Part shown: positions 15,301 through 52,659 of the stretch, piece after piece
Layout: each line of letters opens with the position of its first letter
Position numbering within the stretch: the first letter of the stretch is position 1
Origin: Piscicola geometra
Lineage: Eukaryota; Annelida; Clitellata; Hirudinida; Piscicolidae
Reading direction: 5' to 3'
Assembly: GCA_943735955.1 (NCBI GenBank)
Contig: OX030962.1
Span: forward strand, 2,999,610 to 3,063,609
DNA: 64,000 nucleotides
The notes under the pieces: generated by a model
Seen by the model: the letters and a program-made list of their open reading frames with translations, nothing else
What the model was told of the DNA's origin: nothing
Databases searched by the model: none
Program-made: the position numbers and the translations under genes

Positions 15301-18300
15301 GACGGGGTTTCCCACCTGGAAAAACCCAAAAAGATGAATTACTACAACAACAATGATGAGATCTGTTAACGATTCACAATTTTGATCGAGAATTAAACGT
15401 GTTTTATGGCAATATGGCATCAACAAACTTTACATTTTTATACAATTTCTATTATTTGCATACAACAGCATACAATAATTATTCTGTGACAAATTTAATA
15501 GAAGCTATTGAACTTTTATCAACATTTATCTATAAAACTATTTAAAAGATATAATGAGTACATCACGGATCAAAAATCTCACAAATCTATTTTGAGCCAG
15601 TTACTCAAGCAAAAAAGTTTTTAAACATTAGTTGGATCTGAAGACTCTTTTCTAGCTAACAATCTGTTCTCACAAGCTAAATAGACGTTCACATGGAACT
15701 GTACTTGCAGGAGATGACAAGTACTTTCTTGCCAGTTTCGCAAGAGCCGGATATGTTCCTTCGTGTTGTTGCCACCAAACAAGAGGACAACTCTACCTTG
15801 GCCTACTTCAGACTCTGTTCGATAGGGCTGTGTTATTGACTCAGTACCTTCATCTTCAGAATCCAAAACTAGTTCCTAACATTCTTTCCATGTTAATTCT
15901 CTTTCATTCTTTTAAACACATTTTACATTTTTAAATCGGGGTCTATCGATGCGGCAATTCTTAACCATTGGATATTCTGATTAATCCTTCTCTGCTCCAG
16001 TTCGGAAAGACACTTATGTGTGAAACGAGCGACTTAAGCTGGATCATCTCCTGAAGCGCTTAATTCTTGTGTAAGATCGCAAATTGCAGGCAGCATTGGT
16101 GCACATGTTCACTGCACATGGAACGTCTTTTGTACCGCCTGGAGTTCTGTTGCAGATGCACAAGGAATGAGGAGTCTTTCGATGAAATGCAACTTTAAAA
16201 CGAGGGACGCCTTCTCAAGGGAATGCCTAACTGCCTAAATCTGTTTGGGCGTTGATGGAACTGGAAGTGAGACTGAAGCCCTGATGAGGAGGATGTTGCA
16301 GCGGGAAGAAGAAGAATAACAATGCCAGCATCCTGCGCACCTGAGCATCAGATGGCGGTTGTCGAAGAGGAAGTCCACGTGCGATTCTTCGTTCAAGTCA
16401 CCTCCTGCCAGTGTTGTTGTTCTTGTTCATGCATACAACCGCATACAACTGCATAGAAACGCATACAACCGCATACAACTGCATAGAAACGCATACAACT
16501 GCATACAACTGCATACAACCGCATACAACCGCATACAACTGCATACAACTGCATACAACTTCATACAACTGCATACCAGTGTTATTTTCGTTTCATAAAA
16601 TAATTATAGTTTTTATTTCAGTTTCGTTTTGGAATTAATTATAGTTTTTATTTTCGTTTTCGTTTTGAAAATAATTAAAGTTTTTATTTTCGTTTTCGTT
16701 TTGAAAATACTTTAAGTTTTTATTTTCGTTTCAGTTTTGAAAATAATTAAAGTTTTTATTTTCATTTTAGTTTTTAAAATATATTAATTTACAGCACTAT
16801 TTTTTTTATATCAAAAAAAATTAATTGATGATAAAATGAAACAGTAAAATAGAACTGTATATTAACAACAAATGAGTTTTAAAAATTACCAGTGAATTGA
16901 AATATTATAAGAATTGAGTACGTAAATTATTGAGTAATGACAAATTTGAAATATAAGAACAAATTTACAATTAAAATTAGTGATAAGTTTATTGACAAAG
17001 CGAAGCGGTAATAAAATAACGTTTTATAAATGGCGCTACTTTCATAAAGCCCAAAGATGATGTTTATAACATAGACATCTATTTTTTATATAAATTATTC
17101 ATTTGCATATTATGGCATACTTTGAAATTTATTTAATTTTCGTTTTGAAAATAATTATAGTTTTTATTTCAGTTTCGTTTTGGAAATAATTATAGTTTTT
17201 ATTTTCGTTTTCGTTTTGAAAATAAATTTAGTTTTTATTTTCGTTTTCGTGAAACGATTATTCAGAATTGTCGTTTTCGTTTTCGGTACGAAAATAACAC
17301 TGCTGCATACAACCGCATACAACAGCATACAACTGCATACAACAGCATACAACTGCATACAACTGCATACAACAGCATACAACTGCATACAACAGCATAC
17401 AACTGCATACAACTGCATACAACTGCATACAACTGCATACAACAGCATACAACAGCATACAACAGCATACAACTGCATACAACAGCATACAACTGCATAC
17501 AACTGCATACAACTGCGTACAACAGCATACAACAGCATACAACTGCTTACCTCCAGGGGGGGCTGCATGAATGAGGCTCCAATAATCGCATAACAACTCA
17601 TGTCCCCCAGGAGCTGACTGTCCTGCATCATCATCATCATCATTATCATAATCTTGCATCATCACCATCATCATCATTATCATCATCTTGCATCATCACC
17701 ATCATCATCATTATCATAATCCTGAATCATCATCATCATTATTATGATCCTGCATCATCACCATCCTCATCATCATTATTATGATCCTGCATCATCACCA
17801 TCATCATCATCATCATCATCATCATCATTATCATAATCCTGCATCATCATCATCATCATCATCATTATCATAATCCTGCATCACCACCATCATCATTATC
17901 ATAATCCTGCATCATCATCATCATCATGCCTACCTTTGGGAACTTCACTGATGCAGCCATAGACTGTGATGCTTGATTCAGCACTCAAGACCAATGCGTC
18001 GTACGTTTGAGCACGCCTGTGGAGATGGTGATGATGATGATGGTGGTGGTGATGATAGTGATGATGGTAGTAGTGGTGCTGATAATGGTGATGATGATAG
18101 TGGTGGCGATGATGATTATGATAATCATGGGCGCCCGCACAAAGGGGGCAAGAGTGGGTCTTTGCCTCCCCTGAAAAATTAATACTTATATATTTGAATG
18201 AATTTATTTACAGTTTTTGGGTGAACGAGTAGCCGAGTGGTTGACAACTCGTGGCTTAAAGCCATATGTCGTCGCTTCAATTCCTACACATCCTTATAGG

Positions 18301-20808
18301 CTACATTCGCTGCAGAGAGAAATGTATGGCTCATGAAAAAATTACGAACAAAATACTGGGAATTTCTGCCCTGCGACCTGACTGCAAATGAAAACGTTTG
18401 CGCTCAGTTGCAGTAGAGCGATGCAACGTTCCTATAAAATTAAAACATTTGGAGTTCAAGAAAAATCAAAAACAAAACAATTTTAATGTTTCGAGGCTTT
18501 TTGGTTTGAAAAAAAATTAAGAGCCAGAACCGCCGGATTTATCGGGTTGGCTCCGACTCTTTAAAAATGGCGGCTCTTCGGCTCCATTGTTCCGGCTCTA
18601 CAGGCCCACATGTGACACCCCCTCTATAGGGACCGGAGTCAAGCTGGGGGCAAACGGCAAAATTGTATTGATGATGATGATGTTAGTGATAATGATATTG
18701 ATGGTGGTGGTGATGATGATGACTCACTCATTGTTCATGAGGCATTGAAGAAAGCCTGTGCCATCCCTTAAAATTACAAACATTAGATTTTTTCCTGTGA
18801 AGTGATGATGATTATGTTGATGACAACTGTATTGGTATTGTCAATATTGATGATGATGATGATAGTAATTTAAATGATGATGAGGATGATAGTAATTTAA
18901 ATGATGATGAGGATGATAGTAATTTAAATGATGATGATAGTAATTTAAATGATGATGATAGTAATTTAAATGATGATGATGATGATAATAATTTAAATGA
19001 TGATGATAGTAATTTAAATGATGATGATGATGATGATAGTAATTTAAATGATGATGATAGTAATTTAAATGATGATGATAGTAATTTAAATGATGATTAT
19101 AGTAATTTAAATGATGATGATGATGATAGTAATTTAAATGATGATGATGACCATGATGATGATGGTGGTGATGACAATGAGCAGCGAGCACCACTCACCC
19201 TGCTTCCTCACGCGGTGCACCCACCCTTGCACCTTCACCCTCTGCCCCCTCTGCCTCACTGCCTCCTCTATCTTTATCTGCCATGACGATCATCGTCATC
19301 ATCATAACAACAACAACAACAACAATAATAAAAACAACTAGCGTTTTTATAGTAGCGTATAACTTGAATGGTCCTTTAGGCCACAGGATGCAAATGTTTC
19401 GGTTCACAGCTATGACAACGGGGCATCGGTTGCACTCGAAGCTAGGCCCATTGTTACTCACTCTTCTACCCGTTCGCCAAGGTCTTGCCCAAATAACCTT
19501 ATTTCCTCCATCAATCTATTTCACCATCGCTCATAACTTCCCATACCTCCACCAACTGCCAAACAATCCAAACTAACCACCACCACACCCCACCACACTT
19601 CCACCACCACACAAACTACCACCACACCTCCACCACCAACCACCACCACCACCACCACCAACACACCTCCACCACCAACCATCACTCCTCCACCAACCAC
19701 CACCCTAACCACCTTCACGACCACCACCACCACTACCACACCTCCAGTACTGACCACTTTGGGCACAGGCAGGGCAGCATCCAACTCAAGGGTGATCTTC
19801 TTCGCCTCCTCGAGCGCCTCTGCTGCAGTCAGAGGGGCAGCAGTCGTCATGCCAGACTTTTCCTTCCTCGCTTGCGAGAGGTACAGCTTTTTGACCTTTT
19901 TCAGCTGTGCCTTTGCAATCGCCTCCCATTTCTGTGTTGTCGAATGGCGGCAACAATTGAGTGCAGACATCAAACGTTTCGAAATGTTACTGCATGATGC
20001 TCTATTCGGCTGATTAGAAGAAAGGTGAGTATGATGAGGGCATGGTTGATGGTGTGACATAGAGCTCCCACCTTGCTTTCCTCTTTCGAGTCGACATATA
20101 TGCTCGGAAAGTTCTCACACAACTCCCCCTTGCCAAAGTGGTGCATCAGCTATGGTGTGAAGATGAGGGCAGGGGGTCAGAGGGTGTCAATTGAATAGGG
20201 TTAGGGTAGTATATATAAGAATAGTAGCAGCCTCCTTAACAAACATTAACAGCAATGAAAAAGGAATTGAAGTTTATTATATAAATTTCCTGATACTTTC
20301 TTATCCGCCAATCTATATAATTCATGCTCGTTAAACTCCTCCCACTTTTTTGCTACAAGTAAAACAAGAACTTTTAAGATTTGTATTTAGTTTTTTTGGG
20401 TTATATCTATTTTCTTGTCTGTTAATTTGTTGCTTAATTATACTGTTTTCAATAATTCGTTGCTAAATTATATTGTTCTTAATATTTCTATTCAATTAAT
20501 CGCTGTTATTAATGAAAGTAATCAATCTAAAAATTCTAATGCGCTTATAATTAATTGTTTTAAAAATAGTTTTATATTTTTTTTTATGCGCCTACGTTTT
20601 TTCAAAAAAAGTCAATCAAAAAAGTGGGAGGAGTTTAACAATCATGAATTATATAGATCGACTGATAAGAAAGTTTAACCTATGAATGTATACAAACTTA
20701 ATGCTGAGAACTCAAGACGAGTATGCAAACCTTGAGAACAGTCTTGAAGGGTTTGCCTTCAGTGCCATCGCCAGAATCGTCCGATCCGTGCTTCTCGCTG
20801 CTGTACAT
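156..20808 (-). CDS. NARS1: Cytoplasmic asparaginyl-tRNA synthetase (18 coding exons)
   Basis: Class IIb aminoacyl-tRNA synthetase that charges tRNA-Asn in the cytosol. Exons with GT-AG borders, all in phase: 20731-20813, 20072-20149, 19755-19931, 19199-19277, 18728-18794, 17934-18016, 17551-17622, 16341-16404, 15241-15315, 15001-15091, 8293-8414, 7232-7310, 5238-5344, 3993-4064, 3760-3838, 3178-3286, 1275-1330, 156-284. From the ATG at 20808 this gives 538 residues against about 548 in human. Seen in order: N-terminal extension ([12 protein letters not shown]), helical linker ([18 protein letters not shown]), OB-fold anticodon-binding start ([16 protein letters not shown]), motif 1 ([19 protein letters not shown]), motif 2 ([19 protein letters not shown]), [24 protein letters not shown], motif 3 ([10 protein letters not shown]), TGA at 156-158. 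The ATG lies 5 nt inside an exon that opens at a 3' splice site, so an upstream non-coding exon or trans-splicing is implied; a coding exon 1 was not found. Many donors are weak (GTTCTT, GTTCCT, GTGTCG, GTTGGT). Introns are filled with repeats. Confidence 0.95.
545..990 (+). pseudogene. hAT transposase C-terminal remnant
   Basis: Lies in the last NARS1 intron, opposite strand. The open frame 689-988 reads [20 protein letters not shown] then [20 protein letters not shown] and [12 protein letters not shown], the dimerisation (hATC) region of hAT/ZBED transposases. An upstream stretch from 547 looks like the N-terminal side with stops. No TIRs found. Related fragments lie at 15621-15950 and 25230-25870. 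The remaining intron to 1270 is AT-rich with nothing recognisable. Confidence 0.7.
1340..1531. repeat. (ATC)n-rich tract
   Basis: CATCAT runs with GTTATTCTCTTC interruptions beside the NARS1 acceptor at 1331. Confidence 0.8.
1563..3171. repeat. 30-bp minisatellite filling a NARS1 intron
   Basis: About 53 units containing TTCTCTACCCACTCCACCAT then CCACCACCCC, with 1-bp variants. Coding strand is G-rich and starts six bases from the donor at 3177. Confidence 0.95.
3305..3352. repeat. (GAT)n microsatellite
   Basis: Near-pure GAT just upstream of the acceptor for exon 3178-3286; coding strand CAT. Confidence 0.9.
3464..3628 (-). mobile_element. tRNA-derived SINE, family A
   Basis: Minus strand begins GGTGAACGGGTAGCCGAGTC (box A-like) with a box B-like GGTTCAAGTGC about 50 nt on, then a conserved body GGCCTCGAAGCC to GTTATACGCCAC. 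Copies at 19341-19478 and, head only, 18219-18430. Confidence 0.65.
3629..3982. repeat. CAT/GAT trinucleotide tracts flanking exon 3760-3838
   Basis: CATCATCAC runs at 3629-3755 and GATGATGGT runs at 3842-3982, on either side of the exon. Confidence 0.85.
4066..4866. repeat. GTGTGGT-rich minisatellite
   Basis: Irregular GTGTGTGGTGTGGTGYGT units starting at the NARS1 acceptor (4065); coding strand C/A-rich. Confidence 0.9.
5040..5236. repeat. 12/15-bp GAT/TAT array
   Basis: Units GATTATGATGATGAT up to the donor at 5237. Confidence 0.9.
5345..5396. repeat. (GT)n at a NARS1 acceptor
   Basis: Coding strand (CA)n ends directly in CAG before exon 5238-5344. Confidence 0.9.
5470..7231. repeat. 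CAC-rich array with 28-bp core, starting at a donor
   Basis: Irregular CACCACAAC to about 6090, then some 35 units of 28 bp. On the coding strand each core unit has GTGTCGCAGAAGGTGGTG, the same bases as the real donor at 7231. Confidence 0.95.
7311..7362. repeat. (GT)n at a NARS1 acceptor
   Basis: Coding strand CA-rich, ends in CACACAG at 7311. Confidence 0.85.
7482..7988. mobile_element. hAT-like MITE, same family as 43611
   Basis: 507 bp. Starts CAGGCTTGCGAATACGAGCC, ends GGCGGTGCTGCAAGCCTG. Interior AT-rich with GAGCCG-type subterminal motifs. Target duplication is not clear (TACGTGTG against TGTGTATG) because the flanks are GT repeats. Confidence 0.65.
8432..11035. repeat. 20-bp minisatellite, about 130 units
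   Basis: Unit GTCGATTGGAGTGGTTGGTG with G/A/T and G/T/C point variants; breaks to a GGGGCGGTTTGGGGCTTGG form near 10690 and 10975. Coding strand C/A-rich, begins 18 bp from the acceptor at 8415. Confidence 0.98.
11069..12633. mobile_element. hAT transposon with TIRs and target duplication
   Basis: 1,565 bp. Ends TAGAGGTCGGAC and GTCCGACCTCTA are exact inverted repeats. Flanks GATTAGAG (11061-11068) and GATTAAAG (12634-12641) are an 8-bp duplication with one mismatch, as for hAT. Subterminal zones 11090-11305 and 12435-12600 carry many CCCGTCCCGTTCCCG motifs. The interior holds a transposase remnant. It separates the two different arrays of NARS1 intron 8415-15000. Confidence 0.85.
11473..11766 (-). 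pseudogene. Transposase C-terminal fragment inside the hAT at 11069
   Basis: 97 codons: [53 protein letters not shown]. This is the hATC dimerisation region, with the usual Ser/Cys-Glu-Arg-Phe site present as RCEQNFS. The rest of the transposase is missing or decayed, so the element is not autonomous. Confidence 0.7.
12705..15000. repeat. CACACCTAC/CACACCGAC minisatellite
   Basis: To 13500 about 70-bp units with ACCTAACCTACCACACCACA; then shorter units ACCACACCACACCGACC. Coding strand GTGGTCGGTGTGGTGTGG, which is also the first 18 bases of the donor of exon 15001-15091. Confidence 0.95.
15092..15228. repeat. GT-rich tract at a NARS1 acceptor
   Basis: Imperfect (GT)n with GTGCGAGTATGTGTG units; fills most of a 149-bp intron. 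Confidence 0.85.
15621..15950 (-). pseudogene. hAT transposase remnant, frameshifted
   Basis: The minus strand carries the same region as 689-988 (CAC GAA GGA ACA TAT CCG, then a copy of the WWHQHEG to STVPCERLF stretch) broken by frameshifts. Flanks 15370-15620 and 15951-16330 hold nothing I recognise. Confidence 0.5.
16428..17547. repeat. 10-bp minisatellite split by a hAT
   Basis: Unit GCATACAACT with GCATACAACA/C/G variants: 16428-16576 and 17303-17547, interrupted by the element 16577-17302. Runs up to the donor at 17550. Confidence 0.95.
16577..17302. mobile_element. hAT-like element inserted in a 10-bp minisatellite
   Basis: 726 bp. Ends CAGTGTTATTTTCGT and ACGAAAATAACACTG are inverted repeats; flanks CTGCATAC (16569-16576, 17303-17310) are identical 8-bp duplications. 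The interior is AT-rich, with repeated AATTATAGTTTTTATTTTCG near both ends and no transposase. Confidence 0.8.
17623..17930. repeat. CAT-rich tract filling a NARS1 intron
   Basis: CATCATCAT with TATCATAATCCTGCATCAT units between the acceptor at 17623 and the donor at 17933. Confidence 0.85.
18219..18430 (+). mobile_element. tRNA-derived SINE head, related to family A
   Basis: GGGTGAACGAGTAGCCGAGT then TCGCTTCAATTCC, box A- and box B-like. The following body differs from the other two copies. Confidence 0.45.
18430..18615. mobile_element. Fragment of the GAGCCGG hAT-like MITE family
   Basis: Contains GAGCCAGAACCGCCGG and ends near CCGGCTCTACAGGCC, resembling the right end of the elements at 7482 and 43611. 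The left part is replaced by a SINE at 18219. Confidence 0.4.
18845..19165. repeat. 21-bp minisatellite
   Basis: Unit GATGATAGTAATTTAAATGAT with GAT-number variation, in NARS1 intron 18795-19198. Preceded by (GATGAT) at 18665-18720. Confidence 0.9.
19341..19478 (-). mobile_element. tRNA-derived SINE, family A
   Basis: Minus strand GGCGAACGGGTAGAAGAGTG then CTTCGAGTGCAACCGATGCC and the 3' body to AAGTTATACGCTAC, matching 3464-3628. In NARS1 intron 19278-19754, beside CCACCA repeats (19575-19745). Confidence 0.6.
20295..20674. mobile_element. Short element with about 57-bp inverted termini
   Basis: Left arm from ACTTTCTTATC through TATATAATTCATG to ACTCCTCCCACTTTTTTG; right arm is its complement with a few mismatches, ending GATAAGAAAGT. 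AT-rich 260-bp interior, no gene. Fits a MITE; superfamily not determined. In NARS1 intron 20150-20730. Confidence 0.65.
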
Positions 20809-21610
20809 CTCACCTGCATGTGAATGTCTTTGCGATTCATTTTTAAGAGTATAGGGATTCATAAACATTCTTTATTGAGCTGGAAATTTTGAATTTTTGT
20901 GAATCAATATTCAATATCTTTTAATTTAAAAGTTTTAAACAACAGATATTGATTTTTTCTTAGTTGATGAAACTTCACGTTTCATGGAAAGTAATGTAAA
21001 AGAGGCTACAGCGTTCAAGGTAGAGTATAAAAAGCTCTTTAAAATATATTTAAATTACATTTTAATGTTTGAACATTTACAAAACAAACCTAGAGATAAC
21101 TCATCTACTTTTTGGACGGTTGCCATTATAAAGACTACAAATAGTGTGCAAAAGTGAAAGAATAGGATAATCGTGTCACAATAAACACAATTTTCAGGTA
21201 GAGAATGATTTTAGAGATACTTTGTACCCAAAAGTTGAAAAAATATTTATCCTAAAACAAGTACTTACTAAACAATATCAAAACTCTTAAAAAACAATTC
21301 TGACTGTTCTTTAAAGGCAGGGCTTGTGTCTTATGACTAATTCCGCAATGCCGAATTTCCGCATATATACTGCTCATGATATTCGTAATCAATCCTATAT
21401 GTGTATAAGAATTTTATAGGAACTTACGTTATACGTCTCTAACTCGGAAATGATGCAATAAACGCCTAGAATTTCGAGACCCTAGCGAATGATGGAAATC
21501 TAAACTGAAATATTTTAAGGACTAATAATAATAGTAGTAATAGTGAAAGCTGTCTAAAACAAAATTATTCTTTGTTTACTTAAATAGTCGTATAAAAACA
21601 GGAGGTAGAT

Positions 21611-21915
21611 TTAGACCCCAGGACCCCTCCAAGATCGTCCATGCTGGGTAGGACCCCCCAAGATTTGCAGCACATCGGCGCCCCTGATAGAAAAATCATT
21701 TTTTGAAGTTAAAATGTAAATTTTAATTTTTTTTACATTTTAAATGTATTCGAGTTGAGAAGAATTAAAAAGCAAATGTTTTTTCAAAAATTGAATGTAA
21801 AAAGTAATTTTATTCATCAGTTTAGTAAAAAAAATATTTTTTAGACGGCGATCTGCTGCAAATCTTGGAGGGGGTTCTGCCCAGAATGGGCGGTGATCTT
21901 GGGGAGTCTAGTGTC
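21611..21915. mobile_element. Inverted-repeat element between SRCAP and NARS1
   Basis: Arms 21611-21680 and 21846-21915 are complementary over about 70 bp with mismatches (CCCCAAGATTTGCAGCACAT against CTGCTGCAAATCTTGGAGGG). AT-rich loop. No gene. Likely a MITE or a hairpin-forming repeat. Confidence 0.5.
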
Positions 21916-22004
21916 CGAATCCCCCACTTTAGTAAAAAATCAAAACTTTTTTTTAAACGAATATTCAAGTAAGGAAAGAATAATATTGATTTAAGAGAGC
22001 GATA

Positions 22005-22171
22005 AAATAAAAATGCCTATTTATAATGCGCAAAGGCACGCAACTGAGGCGCCTCTCACACGACACACGTCGTGAAACACCGCATCAAATACACCAGGTA
22101 TATGATAGCTTACGGGTGGCTCAACGGGTATTCGAACTGGCGACCTTTAAGTTGTAGGTCCAAAAATATGT
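22005..22171 (-). mobile_element. tRNA-derived SINE, family B, 5'-truncated
   Basis: About 160 bp closely matching 46322-46490; box B present, the box A end is lost. Confidence 0.65.
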
Positions 22172-22364
22172 TACTACCCTAATAGGGGTTTATAATGGTA
22201 AAGGTGAACCATTGCAGGCATTGTGGTCAAAGGCTGTTGTCTGTGTATTAGCCAAGTTATATCACGAAATATATGTGAATTAATATCTTAATTTTTAAAA
22301 TTTGATTAAATTAACATCAGAAGTTTTTAAAGCCAAAAAAACAAAGTTTGTTGATCATGACATG

Positions 22365-22424
22365 TAGTGTTATTTTCGTTTCATAAAATAATTATAGTTT
22401 TTATTTCAGTTTCGTTTTTTTTTC
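22365..22424 (+). mobile_element. 5' fragment of the hAT family seen at 16577
   Basis: Begins AGTGTTATTTTCGTTTCATA and follows the left end of 16577-17302 for about 55 bp, then stops. Confidence 0.6.
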
Positions 22425-22899
22425 GTATGGTCCTACCTCTAATTACCCATTCTTGACATCCTTCCATTCCTGTGTTACCAACCAGTTCATAATACACCCC
22501 TTTAGCCGACAAAAGGGGTTCAATGACATTTTCTCCAGCCATGGTGCTTGTTTATTATTCTGCCACGGACACAAGCTTCTATATTCGATTCCTGCCAGTG
22601 CTTGGCACATGATGTGTGCAAGATAAAGATACCTGCTGACAATTAGCTTCCCTCTCGCACCTCTCCCCACCTCAATGGCACTTATGTGCCTTACTGATGC
22701 AACTCTCGGAGGCATTGGTGCCAAACTCTGGAGAAGACTTTCTTGAAGTCAGTGAAGACGCAGTTGTTTGTCCTCCGATGAGAAAAACTTTTCTGCTAGC
22801 AGTCGGATTGGGAGCAACAGTACAATCGTGCCTTCTCCTCATTTTCAATGGGAATTCCTACCTTGTAGACAAGCATCCTTCAAATGAAATACAAAGAAT

Positions 22900-22905
22900 T
22901 TTATT
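22900..22905 (-). terminator. Poly(A) signal of the SRCAP gene
   Basis: AATAAA on the minus strand, 44 nt past the stop codon at 22949. It supports 22949-24961 as the terminal exon. Confidence 0.5.
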
Positions 22906-22948
22906 TACGAAGGTAGAAATCATCAAAGGATACATAAGAGAATCAAAG

Positions 22949-51896
<28,948 letters not shown>

Positions 51897-52659
51897 GCTC
51901 TGAAAGGGATTTATATTCTTATAGATTCCAGAACTTTAAATTTCGGTGTGCCTCTGAAATTTTGTATAACAAAAATTCATTTCATTCAGAGTAGACAAGA
52001 AAATCTCTCAATTGCGAAGAAACTTACAATTCACTTTGGATCAAACTCAAATCTTCGATAGCATAAAATAATGTATAGTAATGTAGTAGAAAAAATATTT
52101 CTTCAACGCACTCCCTGATTATTATTCATGCCTACAAACTCAATTCAGAAACGCCAACTGAACATTTAAAATGCTTGCAAATTTAATTTTTTTTTAAAAA
52201 AAGTTCCTAATAAGAATTTTTGAGTAAAAATCATTTATTAAAAAAGCTACTAAAACAGCATATTTTGAGGCCGGAAAATAATAATCAGAAAATGCATTTA
52301 GACTAAGGCTCATGAATATTAACAAACCGAGTGCTAACTGCCTCCATACATGTAAAGTTTGTCTAACGCCTAATTTGGAATCTTTGAAGTCGTAGGTGAC
52401 TCCAGTGGTTGCAGTCTTTGAATACAAATCATTAAAGTAAAATTCAATAAGTTACTTTCTGAGTATATTAATAAAATTTTGAAAGTGGGAAGGAGAACAG
52501 GAGATCGAAATTACAAAATAATATTTGAGTATAGGAGGAACATATATGAGCATATATATATATATTATGAACCGGGAAAAGTCTTTCAAATGAGGCGATG
52601 TAATGGAATGTGAAAGATAAATGAAGAATAAGAAGCGAGAAATCGCTAGTAAAATCCTC
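51897..52659. other. Intergenic spacer SHANK to SRCAP
   Basis: AT-rich 0.76 kb with no recognisable gene or repeat. It must hold the SHANK 3' UTR and the SRCAP promoter or outron. A short (AT)n lies near 52554-52566. The SRCAP exon opens with CTTTCAG then AGC ATG. Confidence 0.5.
52234..52239 (-). terminator. Possible poly(A) signal of the SHANK-like gene
   Basis: AATAAA on the minus strand about 420 nt past the stop and 335 nt before the first SRCAP coding exon. AT-rich surroundings make a chance match possible. Confidence 0.3.

Larger units (their letters stand above)
20814..22899. other. Intergenic region SRCAP to NARS1
   Basis: 2.1 kb, AT-rich, no supported gene. It holds an inverted-repeat element (21611-21915), a SINE of family B (22005-22171) and a 5' fragment of the hAT seen at 16577 (22365-22424). 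The NARS1 promoter must lie here. An open frame at 22443-22724 (minus) matches nothing I know. Confidence 0.5.

Noticed and set aside
22443..22724. 93-codon minus frame as NARS1 exon 1 or a small gene
   Set aside because: No homology; a possible ATG with GTAATT donor gives an unconvincing N terminus.
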